Positions 30,516 to 37,312 of a DNA stretch of 37,312 nt are shown here, piece by piece. The stretch comes from a virus. The DNA is taken from the IMG/VR virus record IMGVR_UViG_3300038427_000120, positions 1 through 37,312 of that record; one strand, 5' to 3'. Numbering within the stretch: the stretch's first letter is position 1; each line of letters begins with the position of its first letter. The notes under the pieces are model-generated. The model was not told the DNA's origin. It ran no database searches and saw only the letters and a program-made list of their open reading frames with translations. Position numbers and translations under genes: made by a program.

Positions 30516-30908
30516 TTATTTGAACGAAACCGTCATGTCGCTGCCGTTTGCCGTTCCGGTGATGATCGTCAGTCCATTGACGAATCCAATATCGAAAATC
30601 TCGCATCCCGGCACGGCAATTCCTGTCGTCAGCGGCACGGCGATAACAGTTCCCGACCCCGTCGCGTTGTCGTAAACCGTCGTTACGTTCGACGCGGTCG
30701 ATGGGCCATTATAGCATATCGAATGCAGCCAGCCGGCGCTCGCCTTGATCACAAACGTCGCCGCCGTTCCCGCCGCGATGTGGGAATAGGAGTAGCCCCC
30801 GCTCGCCGCCGCTTGCGGGGATACAGGATTGAGCGCCTGCGCAAAAGCCAGCGCTGGCGCGAGAACAAACGCCAGCGCCGAGACCGCGCGAAGAGCGAGC
30901 GATTTCAT
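30516..30908 (-). CDS. Beta-rich structural-cluster protein with signal peptide (130 aa)
   Basis: The first ~24 residues (MKSLALRAVSALAFVLAPAL and AFA|Q) form a clear Sec signal. The mature part has SGGYSYSHIAAGTAATFVIK, a conserved-looking beta-sandwich, ICYNGPSTASNVTTVYDNAT and a C-terminal MTVSFK. Without the leader the family looks like small phage decoration or spike-base proteins. ATG 30908 lies 3 bases after the upstream stop. There are two Cys in the mature part. Why a protein in the head/tail cluster should carry an export signal is not explained by known P22-type assembly. Confidence 0.7.
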   Translation of the reverse strand: MKSLALRAVSALAFVLAPALAFAQALNPVSPQAAASGGYSYSHIAAGTAATFVIKASAGWLHSICYNGPSTASNVTTVYDNATGSGTVIAVPLTTGIAVPGCEIFDIGFVNGLTIITGTANGSDMTVSFK

Positions 30909-30911
30909 TGA

Positions 30912-31298
30912 TCAAACTCCCTTGATCAAATCGAGCGTGATCGTGCATCCCGATCCGTTGACCTGACCGCTCGTGGTCATGGTGATATTGCCCGTCGGCG
31001 TCACCGCGTTGTTCGGAAAGCCGCCCGCATAATCGTCGGTAAAATCGAGAATATCCATGCCCTGCCCGATATAGGCGATATCGCCCGGCGTAGCGCCCGC
31101 CCATTGCAGACGCACATACATATTGAGGATCGAGTATTTGATCCTCCTGATTTTCATGTGGGCGCCCGGATTGGGCGTCAGAGCCGAAGCCGTCAAGATG
31201 ACATAGGCCGACAGGCCGGTGCCGTCGGAAACGTCCACCACCTTCAATTGGCAATTGCGGGCGCCGTCGTAGAGCGAAATCGACACAGCGTCGGCCAT
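30912..31298 (-). CDS. Structural protein (128 aa), beta-rich
   Basis: ATG 31298 follows GGAGG. The product, with CQLKVVDVSDGTGLSAYVIL, MKIRRIKYSILNMYVRLQW and VNGSGCTITLDLIKGV, looks like a small beta-sandwich. It lies in the head cluster between a beta-helix-like protein and the exported protein. Probably a capsid or connector decoration protein, by context only. Confidence 0.65.
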   Translation of the reverse strand: MADAVSISLYDGARNCQLKVVDVSDGTGLSAYVILTASALTPNPGAHMKIRRIKYSILNMYVRLQWAGATPGDIAYIGQGMDILDFTDDYAGGFPNNAVTPTGNITMTTSGQVNGSGCTITLDLIKGV

Positions 31299-31352
31299 AA
31301 GAGCCTCCTATCGAGAACGGCGCGCCCTTTCCAGAGCGCGCCAGAGAGGCCA

Positions 31353-32762
31353 TTACGAAACCGTGATGCCCGGCCCCATGGCGCGATATTTGATGTAATG
31401 GCTCCATGTTCCCGTAGTCGTCGGGCCCGAACCTACCGTGATCTTGATAGTGCCGGGGGGAATGATGACGGCTGATCCCGCTACCGTCGAGGCAAGCAAC
31501 TGAGTGCCGCTGGCGCTGTAAACCGCCTGCGCCGCCGAACCGGTACCGGCATAGGTGACGGTGGCATTGACTGGTGCGCTAGCAACCGAAGCGGACGCCG
31601 TCGAGATCGGGACCGCGGAAAGACCCGTCGGCGTCGTCGTATAAAGCAGCGTCGCCGCCGTAGCGTCACCGCCAGTCGTACACATCGAGCAGATATAAAG
31701 CAGCTCGATCGGGCCACCCGCAATCGTAAAGATCGTGGTTCCCGTCGCAAGAACGCCTGTCACCGAGGAAATAGCGCATCGATCAGCGGTATCCAAGATA
31801 CCCTTGACCATCGCCACAAGCGACGCCGTGCTGCTCGGCGTGAAGAGTTCGGTGTCGGTCTTATTGCCGATAACGTCGCGCTCGGTCGCGTTCGTCGTTG
31901 CATTTGCGGTCGGTACGTTCAATGCGGCCGGCAAGATCGCCGCCACAGCCGACCCGGAACCACCCGAGAAGGGATAACCGCCGACGCCATCGAAGCCATC
32001 GACAAACCACGTCGAGCCTGCGATCGTATCGACGACATCGTGTGACAGCGCTCCAGTGTAGTTGTAAAAATAGCCCTGGACCTGGATATTAACGCAAGCC
32101 GTCGTTGCAAAATCGACGACCGCCGTGGCCCACGCACCATAGGCATTCACGGTGATGTTGCCGTTGACAACACCCGTGAGGATGATCATCGACGTTCCAA
32201 GCACCGACGCGGTAAAGCCGACGTGGTCGATGTTGAGCGTCAGATTGGCCGCAGCCGAAGTCGCTACGACATCCGACAACAGCCCGACCGTCGCGGAAGT
32301 ATCGTAAATCGTCACGTCGATCGAGACGTTTGCCGCCGTGACCGAGAAAAACGTGACCTGGCTCGCGATGTTGCAAATCGCATTGACGTTGCCGCCAATG
32401 ACGGTATTTGCCGCCGAAATGAGGAAGGTCGCCGCAGTCGAGGTTGTCGAGGTGAACGTCGGCGCGGTCTTGCCTTCGCCAAGTCCCCAGAACGTCAACC
32501 CGTTATTGTTGACCGTAATGCTTCCGGCGGCCGTAATCTTTTCCGCGTGGCCGGCCATCCATACGATAACATCGCCAGCGGACGCCAAAACAATCGCTCG
32601 CGCCGTCGTCGCGAGCGGCTGGGCAAAGCTTCCCGCGTTTCCATCGAGGCCAGTGTTGGAGTTAACAAACCAGACCCTTCCGCTCGTCGGCGGAATGCTC
32701 GCCATCCCCATCGTCGGGACACCAAAGCTCGTAATGCCGAATGGAAAATTGGTGAAACCCAT
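31353..32762 (-). CDS. Beta-helix-like virion protein downstream of the capsid gene (469 aa)
   Basis: ATG 32762 follows AGGAGAGACGG. The start VWFVNSNTGLDGNAGSFAQP followed by ATTARAIVLASAGDVIVWMAGHAE is the opening of parallel beta-helix proteins. Regular ~20-residue strands follow (NVSIDVTIYDTSATVG, NITVNAYGAWATA). The last 150 residues are a separate beta domain (YICSMCTTGGDATAATLLY). The location immediately after the major capsid gene suggests a decoration, head-spike or head-fibre protein. It follows the RNA minihelix at 32780-32822. Confidence 0.7.
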   Translation of the reverse strand: MGFTNFPFGITSFGVPTMGMASIPPTSGRVWFVNSNTGLDGNAGSFAQPLATTARAIVLASAGDVIVWMAGHAEKITAAGSITVNNNGLTFWGLGEGKTAPTFTSTTSTAATFLISAANTVIGGNVNAICNIASQVTFFSVTAANVSIDVTIYDTSATVGLLSDVVATSAAANLTLNIDHVGFTASVLGTSMIILTGVVNGNITVNAYGAWATAVVDFATTACVNIQVQGYFYNYTGALSHDVVDTIAGSTWFVDGFDGVGGYPFSGGSGSAVAAILPAALNVPTANATTNATERDVIGNKTDTELFTPSSTASLVAMVKGILDTADRCAISSVTGVLATGTTIFTIAGGPIELLYICSMCTTGGDATAATLLYTTTPTGLSAVPISTASASVASAPVNATVTYAGTGSAAQAVYSASGTQLLASTVAGSAVIIPPGTIKITVGSGPTTTGTWSHYIKYRAMGPGITVS

Positions 32763-32779
32763 TGCCGTCTCTCCTATGA

Positions 32780-32822
32780 GTGCCCCGAGGACTCGAACCT
32801 CGGCTTACCCCGCCAGGGACAC
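32780..32822 (-). other. tRNA T-arm-like minihelix in the 5' leader of the 32762 gene
   Basis: On the minus strand, CGAGG (32802-32798), a 7-base loop TTCGAGT and CCTCG (32790-32786) form a canonical tRNA T-arm (TTCRANY loop). GTG-T-CCC (32822-32816) and GGGCAC (32785-32780) flank it and can pair around it like an acceptor stem, with a 13-base linker on one side. There is no D-arm or anticodon arm. It ends about 10 bases before the ribosome-binding site of the next gene. Confidence 0.6.
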
Positions 32823-32893
32823 AAAATGCGCTTCACGGGCCGCTTGCGCTAGGATTTAAGCCTCCTAGAGGCCTATGCGTTCTTCGCGTCGGG

Positions 32894-32922
32894 CAGCGGG
32901 CATAATCGGTTCGCCCGCTGCA
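32894..32922 (-). terminator. GC-rich hairpin after the major capsid gene
   Basis: GCAGCGGGC (32922-32914) and GCCCGCTGC (32902-32894) form a 9-bp perfect stem with an 11-base loop, 17 bases after the capsid stop on the minus strand. No U-run follows, so it may be an attenuator, an RNase-stabilising 3' end, or a partial terminator that lets capsid mRNA accumulate. Confidence 0.5.
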
Positions 32923-32939
32923 TTGACTTGTCGGAACAC

Positions 32940-33848
32940 CTATACGCCAGGAGTCCCATATATACCGCGGAAGTCCGACCAGCCGCATGAGTATCTTTCG
33001 TAGCAAGCTGCTTTGGCGTTCTTTGTGTCAAAGTCATTATCTTGGTCGAAGCTTATCGCCTCGCGCTCGAACCACGTCATGCCACGCGGTACATTGGTTC
33101 GAATGAACCACGCCGTCGCCGAGGCGAAATAATGCGAGGCGAAGATGCCCTTCGGGAAGGCGCCCATGGCTCGCATGACGTTGATATTGTTGTTCGCCGT
33201 GTCGCTCTGGAGAACGGACTTGTAAATCCGGTTCGCTTCGAAGATGAGCTGGTACGGAATGTGCAAGCTCTGGGCGAGCGCCGAGATTTTCATCCCGCGT
33301 GAGTTGACGGTCAAACCAACCTGAATCAGCAAATCTTCAATCGCGGTTTCGGACAAGTCCGCCGCCGTGGTCAAGAGATTGGACTGATTGCCGGAAACCG
33401 TGGGATGCGCATTGTTGATCATGCACGTCCCGTCGCCGCCGGTGTAGGCCGCGGTGAACGCGCGGTTGTAGACATTCGCCGCGATGTTTTCTTTGGTCTG
33501 GCGCATCGAAAAGGCGAGTTGCTGAGCCCGGCGCTTCGACACGACTTCGTAGAGATCGTCCTTCAACTCTTCATAGGTAACGATATAGCCCAGAGCGTAA
33601 GCGACGTTCGTATACCGGGTGATAGAGCCCTGCGTTTCCGTGTCGTAAACGATGGCGGTGCCTTCGGGCTTGACCGGGGCGAGGCCAAAGCCGGTGATTT
33701 CGACCTCTTCCTCATACGCCTTGTCCGAAGTGTCCTGTTCGAACAAGTCGCTCCATTCCTGGATATGCTCGTCGTAGGAACGTCCCCACCAAGCCTTGAT
33801 GCCGGGCCAGAGTGCTTTGGGATGGGTGCCAGTGGTGATTACGGCCAT
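32940..33848 (-). CDS. Major capsid protein
   Basis: 302 residues; ATG 33848 follows GGGAGAAG. The protein shows the order of capsid proteins related to the Mu gpT group: ALWPGIKAWWGRSYDEHIQ, YVTYEELKDDLYEVVSKR, MINNAHPTVSG, then PRGMTWFEREAISFDQDNDFD with CYERYSCGWSDFRGIYGTPGV at the end. The F-E-R-E-x-x-x-x-x-DND-x-DT-x-N and ERYSxGWxDxR patterns are diagnostic of this group. An HK97-type fold is expected from family knowledge. Scaffold, decoration and capsid follow each other in the usual order. A long frame on the opposite strand over this region (33405-35012) is a shadow. Confidence 0.9.
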   Translation of the reverse strand: MAVITTGTHPKALWPGIKAWWGRSYDEHIQEWSDLFEQDTSDKAYEEEVEITGFGLAPVKPEGTAIVYDTETQGSITRYTNVAYALGYIVTYEELKDDLYEVVSKRRAQQLAFSMRQTKENIAANVYNRAFTAAYTGGDGTCMINNAHPTVSGNQSNLLTTAADLSETAIEDLLIQVGLTVNSRGMKISALAQSLHIPYQLIFEANRIYKSVLQSDTANNNINVMRAMGAFPKGIFASHYFASATAWFIRTNVPRGMTWFEREAISFDQDNDFDTKNAKAACYERYSCGWSDFRGIYGTPGV

Positions 33849-33860
33849 GGAACTTCTCCC

Positions 33861-34487
33861 TTAGGTGCCGGTGGTGGAGGTGAGCTGGCTCAGGTTGATC
33901 TGGCAGAGCCACTTGGCATAGGAGCCGAGAGCGTTGTCAGCCTGTTCCAACATGCGGATAACGCGCATTTGCAGCGCGTTGGCGGAAAGAGAAGACGAAT
34001 TGAGCGTCCACCCGGAATATCCCGTCGTTGTCGAACCCGTGCCGGAGGCAAGGTCGACATTCTTGCCTGGCCCGAGATACGAGCCCGCAGGCCCGGTGCC
34101 GGCCATGTTGCCGTTTTCCTGCGCCCAAAACAGCAGCCCAGGGTCATCGGCGACGAGGATATAGCCCGCCGTGCTCGCCGGATGATAGACGGTAGAATTC
34201 TGCACAATGCCGATGATCGGCTCGCCGCCCGAGACGATGCCCACCATGGCGCCCATGACGCCGTAGGTCGCAATGCCCGTATCGGTCCCGTTGCCGGCCG
34301 CCGCGATCGTCACGCCGGGAATGCCGTTTCCGTCCGCCGTTCCCGCCACAAGCAGGATCGGGTCGCCGACGAACAGATTGACGGCCACATTCGCCGGAAC
34401 ATAGTAGATATTGGCGGCCCCATTGTACGGCTCGCCCGATGTGCGGCGATACGGAATGAGCCCGCGAGGTGCATTGGCGTTAGCCAT
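33861..34487 (-). CDS. Capsid decoration/stabilisation-like protein
   Basis: ATG 34487 is chosen because AAGGAG lies 7 bases upstream; the longer frame to 34505 starts inside that site. The 208-residue product opens with ANAPRGLIPYRRTSGEPYNG, then YYVPANVAVNLFVGDPILL and TYGVMGAMVGIVSGGEPIIG, a strand-rich protein like small head proteins adjacent to capsid genes. It ends LCQINLSQLTSTTGT. A 138-bp gap (34488-34625) lies before it, where I see no gene or clear promoter. Confidence 0.7.
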   Translation of the reverse strand: MANANAPRGLIPYRRTSGEPYNGAANIYYVPANVAVNLFVGDPILLVAGTADGNGIPGVTIAAAGNGTDTGIATYGVMGAMVGIVSGGEPIIGIVQNSTVYHPASTAGYILVADDPGLLFWAQENGNMAGTGPAGSYLGPGKNVDLASGTGSTTTGYSGWTLNSSSLSANALQMRVIRMLEQADNALGSYAKWLCQINLSQLTSTTGT

Positions 34488-34625
34488 GGCACAGCTCCTT
34501 GCCAAACGAATTGCGTGAGCGTCAGGCCAAATGGTCTAACGCGCGAATCGTCCGACGGGCTTGGTATCGTCTTCGACGTTTATCGGTCCGAATATCTGCG
34601 CCGATTGCAGAGCCGCGCTCAATGG

Positions 34626-35153
34626 CTAGCGGCGTGGCGTCCTGATCTGGATATTCCTGCCTTGGGCGCTAGGATAGAATTTGCTCTGATCCTCAGGTCG
34701 TTTTGCTATGACCTGGCCCCGACGAATGGCGTCATCGCGAGAATCGGCTTCCTGCTCATACCTCGCCATGTCATCATTAAACCATTCTTCGGGAATTTCA
34801 AGCAGAAAAGCAGTTATGGGCGCGCCGCCTTCGCGAGTGCCTACGACGCGGCAAACATTCTTGCCGGTCTTTGCATCGACGACATGCTTATATCCAGCCT
34901 CCTCCACGGCGAAGTCGATGCGCCCCGGATTGTCGTTGAACCAATGACGATGAAAGCCGGCGCGCGGAGGATAGGCCAGCTTCTGCGCCATGGCGCCGAA
35001 CGGACGACGTGAAGACCGCGTTAACGGTTCGACATCAGACGATGTCGGGACAGCCGCGGTTGCTTGCGGTTCCGCTGGCGGCGCCGAGCTGGAACGGATC
35101 GCGCGTGCCTCACGAGTACGCCCATCGATGCGGTTTTCTGTGTCATCGCTCAT
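34626..35153 (-). CDS. Head-cluster protein, unknown function (175 aa)
   Basis: ATG 35153 overlaps the scaffold stop (ATGA); a longer frame starting at 35165 is less likely. The conserved-looking part is RRPFGAMAQKLAYPPRAGFH with RHWFNDNPGRI, then VCRVVGTREGGAPITAFLLE and IPEEWFNDDMARY. This basic, helical, Trp/Pro-containing pattern occurs in a family encoded beside scaffold and capsid genes in alphaproteobacterial phages. The N-terminus is low-complexity. It could be an assembly or decoration factor; no experimental function is known to me. Confidence 0.7.
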   Translation of the reverse strand: MSDDTENRIDGRTREARAIRSSSAPPAEPQATAAVPTSSDVEPLTRSSRRPFGAMAQKLAYPPRAGFHRHWFNDNPGRIDFAVEEAGYKHVVDAKTGKNVCRVVGTREGGAPITAFLLEIPEEWFNDDMARYEQEADSRDDAIRRGQVIAKRPEDQSKFYPSAQGRNIQIRTPRR

Positions 35154-36010
35154 TGATCGCCCCAATCGTAATTCGCGACATATTCTTCGCGCGTGAACGG
35201 TTTCTTGTGACCTTTGAATTGCGCAACGATCTTATCGCACGCCTTCTTGGCCTCGGCCGGCAAATTTTCATAACTCTTGGCAGCAGGGCGTCTCGGCGTC
35301 ACACCATTGGAACCCGATACCGCGCTCGCCGCCTCCCGTCTCGGATTGCCGAATTTTTCGGGGAATCGCCGCTGAACTTCCTCCTTGACCATGGCGAGGC
35401 GGTCGCGGATCGGCAGACCTGGCTTTTCTGTCTGAATAGCGACATCGATGCTTTGCGCCACGCCATGCAAAAGACTGTCAGAATTGAACCATGAATTTTC
35501 CGCAACCCATTCCGTGATCGCCGGATCGGGCGCAACGGCGCGATCTGTCTCGGCTGCTGACCTTTTTTCAACCGGCGCCGATGGCTTCGCGGTCTTGTCA
35601 AGGTCGGCGATCTGCGTCTCGACAGAACGGACGGTTTCGATATCCGCATGCTGAATGGCCACGTCGCGTTGGGCCATTAATTCTTTTTTGGCCTTCTCAT
35701 ACGCCCGCATATCGGCTCGCGTCGCATATTCGCGGAAATCCACAAGGACTTGCTCGGTATCGGCGAGCTTACGCTCCAATCGTTCGCTACGCTCTTCCAT
35801 GGTCTTGAGCGTGCGTTTGAGCACAGGAAGCGTTTCGGTCACGCGCTCGACAAATTGGTCGGCAGGAATCCAGTCTGCTTCCGGACCCTTGTATTGGTCC
35901 TTCGGGCGCCATCCCATTCGGAATGCGCGTGCTTCAATGTCAACCGGCTGCCCTGTCGGTTCAGCGACGGTTTCGGCCGCCGCTTGTTCGGCATCCGCCT
36001 TAACTGCCAT
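35150..36010 (-). CDS. Scaffolding protein
   Basis: 286 residues; highly charged and helical. The start IEARAFRMGWRPKDQYKG and WIPADQFVERVTETLPVLK is the typical beginning of a scaffold group. A long coiled coil follows (TMEERSERLERKLADTEQVL, RAYEKAKKELMAQRD), and the C-terminus has AEAKKACDKIVAQFKGHKKPF. Scaffolds guide capsid assembly and leave the particle. Its position directly before the head-cluster genes agrees. Confidence 0.85.
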   Translation of the reverse strand: MAVKADAEQAAAETVAEPTGQPVDIEARAFRMGWRPKDQYKGPEADWIPADQFVERVTETLPVLKRTLKTMEERSERLERKLADTEQVLVDFREYATRADMRAYEKAKKELMAQRDVAIQHADIETVRSVETQIADLDKTAKPSAPVEKRSAAETDRAVAPDPAITEWVAENSWFNSDSLLHGVAQSIDVAIQTEKPGLPIRDRLAMVKEEVQRRFPEKFGNPRREAASAVSGSNGVTPRRPAAKSYENLPAEAKKACDKIVAQFKGHKKPFTREEYVANYDWGDQ

Positions 36011-36414
36011 TATTTAGCCTCCTTAAATGATCGGTCGTAATCCGTCGGAGTCGCCCAAATAACCGGCCTATCCGATACCAGAAGACGGGCATAAGCCGTC
36101 CAGCCAGATTTGGGTGTCTCTTGCTCGAACTCTGGCATGACACGCCAATAGAGTGCCCCGGTTTTCCCAGCACAATAACCGGCGATGTGCATCGTCAACG
36201 CGATTAACGCCTGTTCAGCCGACCCACGCGGGCTTTTTTCTCGCTGCGGTCCAAGAAATCCGCCATCGATAATTCCATCTTGGTCGAAGGCGATATACGG
36301 CTCTCCGGTGTTAGAAAATGCCATCGGTAGCCCAGGGACGATCATGAAACGACACGATAATTCCGTTTCTAGGGCCTTGACGATGGCGCTGGCGGCTGAG
36401 CCTTCCGCGCTCAT
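36010..36414 (-). CDS. Hypothetical protein next to the GroES-like gene (134 aa)
   Basis: ATG 36414 overlaps the GroES stop by 4 bases; a longer frame to 36459 lies inside the upstream gene. The product, with LETELSCRFMIVPGLPMAF, ALIALTMHIAGYCAGKTG and LYWRVMPEFEQ, is a mixed alpha/beta protein without recognised motif. Its stop at 36010 overlaps the scaffold start. Head assembly is likely by location only. Confidence 0.6.
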   Translation of the reverse strand: MSAEGSAASAIVKALETELSCRFMIVPGLPMAFSNTGEPYIAFDQDGIIDGGFLGPQREKSPRGSAEQALIALTMHIAGYCAGKTGALYWRVMPEFEQETPKSGWTAYARLLVSDRPVIWATPTDYDRSFKEAK

Positions 36415-36833
36415 TTGGCCGTCTCCGCTCTCACGGCCCCGATGCACTTGTCCGAACACAGTCGATAAATCTTGCCGTCATCGCCATGCAAAAGTTGCCC
36501 GGAATATCGCTCCATGTACACCCGATCGCCGGGATGGGGCTTCGTCCCTTCCCATTTGCGCGTCCGATCGCCATTCCATAAAAACGCGTCTGAGCCAAGC
36601 GCCACGATAACGCCGGTCTCGGCGCTGAGTGTCATTTTTTCCGTCATGTCCTCCGGCAAGATAATTCCGCCGCTCGTCACATCGGACGCCACGTCGAAGG
36701 CGACAAGGACAGAATCTCCCAATGGCTGATAACCAGACTCGTTTGTCCCGTTATAGTCGGCCAACTTGAATTCATGATTCGCGGCGGACTTAAGCAGACG
36801 CGGTTGCATTTGTTTCCTCCGCGCTTCGCCCAT
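36411..36833 (-). CDS. groES: GroES-like (Cpn10) co-chaperonin
   Basis: 140 residues from ATG 36833 (GGAGG upstream); an internal ATG at 36809, also with GGAGG, would give 132. The Cpn10 core begins at about residue 35: YQPLGDSVLVAFDV, a mobile-loop-like DVTSGGIILPEDM (the I-I-L tripeptide corresponds to the GroEL-binding IVL), then ETGVIVALGSDAFL, a glycine turn, PHPGDRVYMERYSGQLL and a C-terminal CIGAVRA. The N-terminal extension and a ~15-residue insert around WNGDRTRKWEG are not in bacterial GroES. No groEL is in the window, so it would pair with host GroEL to fold the capsid, as T4 gp31 does. It lies in the head operon directly before the scaffold pair. Confidence 0.85.
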   Translation of the reverse strand: MGEARRKQMQPRLLKSAANHEFKLADYNGTNESGYQPLGDSVLVAFDVASDVTSGGIILPEDMTEKMTLSAETGVIVALGSDAFLWNGDRTRKWEGTKPHPGDRVYMERYSGQLLHGDDGKIYRLCSDKCIGAVRAETAK

Positions 36834-36850
36834 AGAACGCCTCCATTGTT

Positions 36851-37126
36851 TCAGCTAACAGCATCGTCATTTCCCTCTTGTTCAGGATAGAAGTTCTTGA
36901 TAGCGGCGAACGACAACTCAATTACGTCTGTGAGTTGCGCCACTCGACCTCTGATTTCAAGATCGCGAACTTGGTCGATCTTGCCTGCGTGCCAGTCGGA
37001 TAGATGTTCTTTGATCAACTGCGCGCGGAAGTCATCGGCGAAGCGGAGGAATAGCTCGCTGACCGGATGATGCTTCCAAAGCTGGAAATCCGTTTCGGTT
37101 ATGTCTTTCGGCAATCCCGAGATCAT
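36851..37126 (-). CDS. Small head-cluster protein (91 aa), unknown function
   Basis: ATG 37126 overlaps the stop of the upstream gene by 4 bases. The product has TETDFQLWKHHPVSELFLRF, a charged helix (ADDFRAQLIKEHLSDWHAG), and a C-terminal helix (LTDVIELSFAAIKNFYPEQ). This compact helical layout is common for small proteins between portal and scaffold genes in podoviruses. No motif supports a defined role. Confidence 0.65.
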   Translation of the reverse strand: MISGLPKDITETDFQLWKHHPVSELFLRFADDFRAQLIKEHLSDWHAGKIDQVRDLEIRGRVAQLTDVIELSFAAIKNFYPEQEGNDDAVS

Positions 37127-37312
37127 TGTGACGCCCCTTCGGAAGATGCCGTTTGGGCGCCTTGCGCTGGCGCCGAAGCAATCCCAGCCGTCACGTTAGG
37201 CTGTGCATTCGGATCGATCGCCGCCGCCGTCGTGTCAATCCCCGCATTGGCCATCGCGTCCATTTGTGTCCGAATCACTTCGAGTTGATGCGCCGCCCAA
37301 GCCACGTCCGTC
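37123..37312 (-). CDS. C-terminal fragment of a late gene (portal by position only)
   Basis: The frame is open to the right edge; only ~62 residues are visible. They show a helix (AAHQLEVIRTQMDAMANA) and an Ala/Gln/Pro-rich tail (GIASAPAQGAQTASSEGAS). The gene precedes the head cluster in transcription order, where portal genes usually lie, and portals often end in such a helix plus a low-complexity tail. The identity is not established. Confidence 0.4.
   Translation of the reverse strand, partial: TDVAWAAHQLEVIRTQMDAMANAGIDTTAAAIDPNAQPNVTAGIASAPAQGAQTASSEGASQ

Noticed and set aside
32780-32870. Complete tRNA gene
   Set aside because: Only the T-arm and acceptor-like strands are present. 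I could not find a D-arm or anticodon arm in a cloverleaf arrangement, nor a CCA end.
34488-34625. Late promoter in the 138-bp gap before the decoration gene
   Set aside because: No convincing -35/-10 pair can be read; the gap may contain signals I cannot recognise.
33405-35012. Long 535-codon open frame on the plus strand
   Set aside because: It is antisense to the capsid, decoration and head-cluster genes, has an amino-acid composition like GC-rich shadow frames, and no start signal. The minus-strand genes have recognisable families.

Overview
The window is part of a short-tailed (podovirus-type, P22-like) bacteriophage or prophage. The base composition is GC-rich, and several gene families (the head-cluster proteins, the DNA-transfer protein, the DUF7694-like and DUF1653-like small genes) are ones I associate with phages of alphaproteobacteria, probably Hyphomicrobiales/Rhizobiales. 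The host assignment is inference: no host gene is visible. No integrase, repressor, terminase or complete portal lies in the window, so I cannot tell a free phage from a prophage.

Layout. From 1 to 6890 the plus strand carries a tightly packed early/accessory operon. It starts inside the C-terminus of a YqaJ-type recombination exonuclease and continues through an HNH protein, an ASCH-like protein, a DUF1653-like protein and many small unknown genes. It ends with an IS1595-type transposase and a small basic protein. A weak intrinsic terminator at 6883-6912 separates it from the convergent late operon. From 37312 down to 6904 nearly everything is on the minus strand as one long late operon with 1-4 base start/stop overlaps.

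In transcription order the late operon holds: a C-terminal fragment of an upstream gene (portal by position only), a GroES-like co-chaperonin, a scaffolding protein, a decoration-like protein and the major capsid protein (32940-33848). After an RNA-structured gap come beta-rich structural proteins, the P22 gp4-like and gp10-like tail genes, and a GNAT protein with a sulfotransferase-GNAT fusion. Next are three DNA-ejection/internal virion proteins, one with a transglycosylase domain and one with an HE-motif module, followed by a tail fibre and a 1355-residue beta-helix tailspike. The last section is a lysis/accessory module of about 5 kb with a CHAP-type amidase, a DUF1906-type glycosidase-like protein, a permuted NlpC/P60-like protein, and holin-size and very small membrane proteins.

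How they work together: scaffold, capsid and GroES-like genes build the head. The gp4/gp10 homologues close it and form the tail. The ejection proteins presumably cross the envelope and open peptidoglycan, fibre and spike bind or degrade surface glycan, and the end module lyses the cell. Most unusual are Sec-type signal peptides on the tailspike and on a structural-cluster protein, the sulfotransferase-GNAT fusion, the phage GroES, a tRNA T-arm-like minihelix before a structural gene, a 134-bp duplication that truncates two accessory genes, and a nested cluster of tiny membrane genes. All functions are from reading the sequence; no database search was run.
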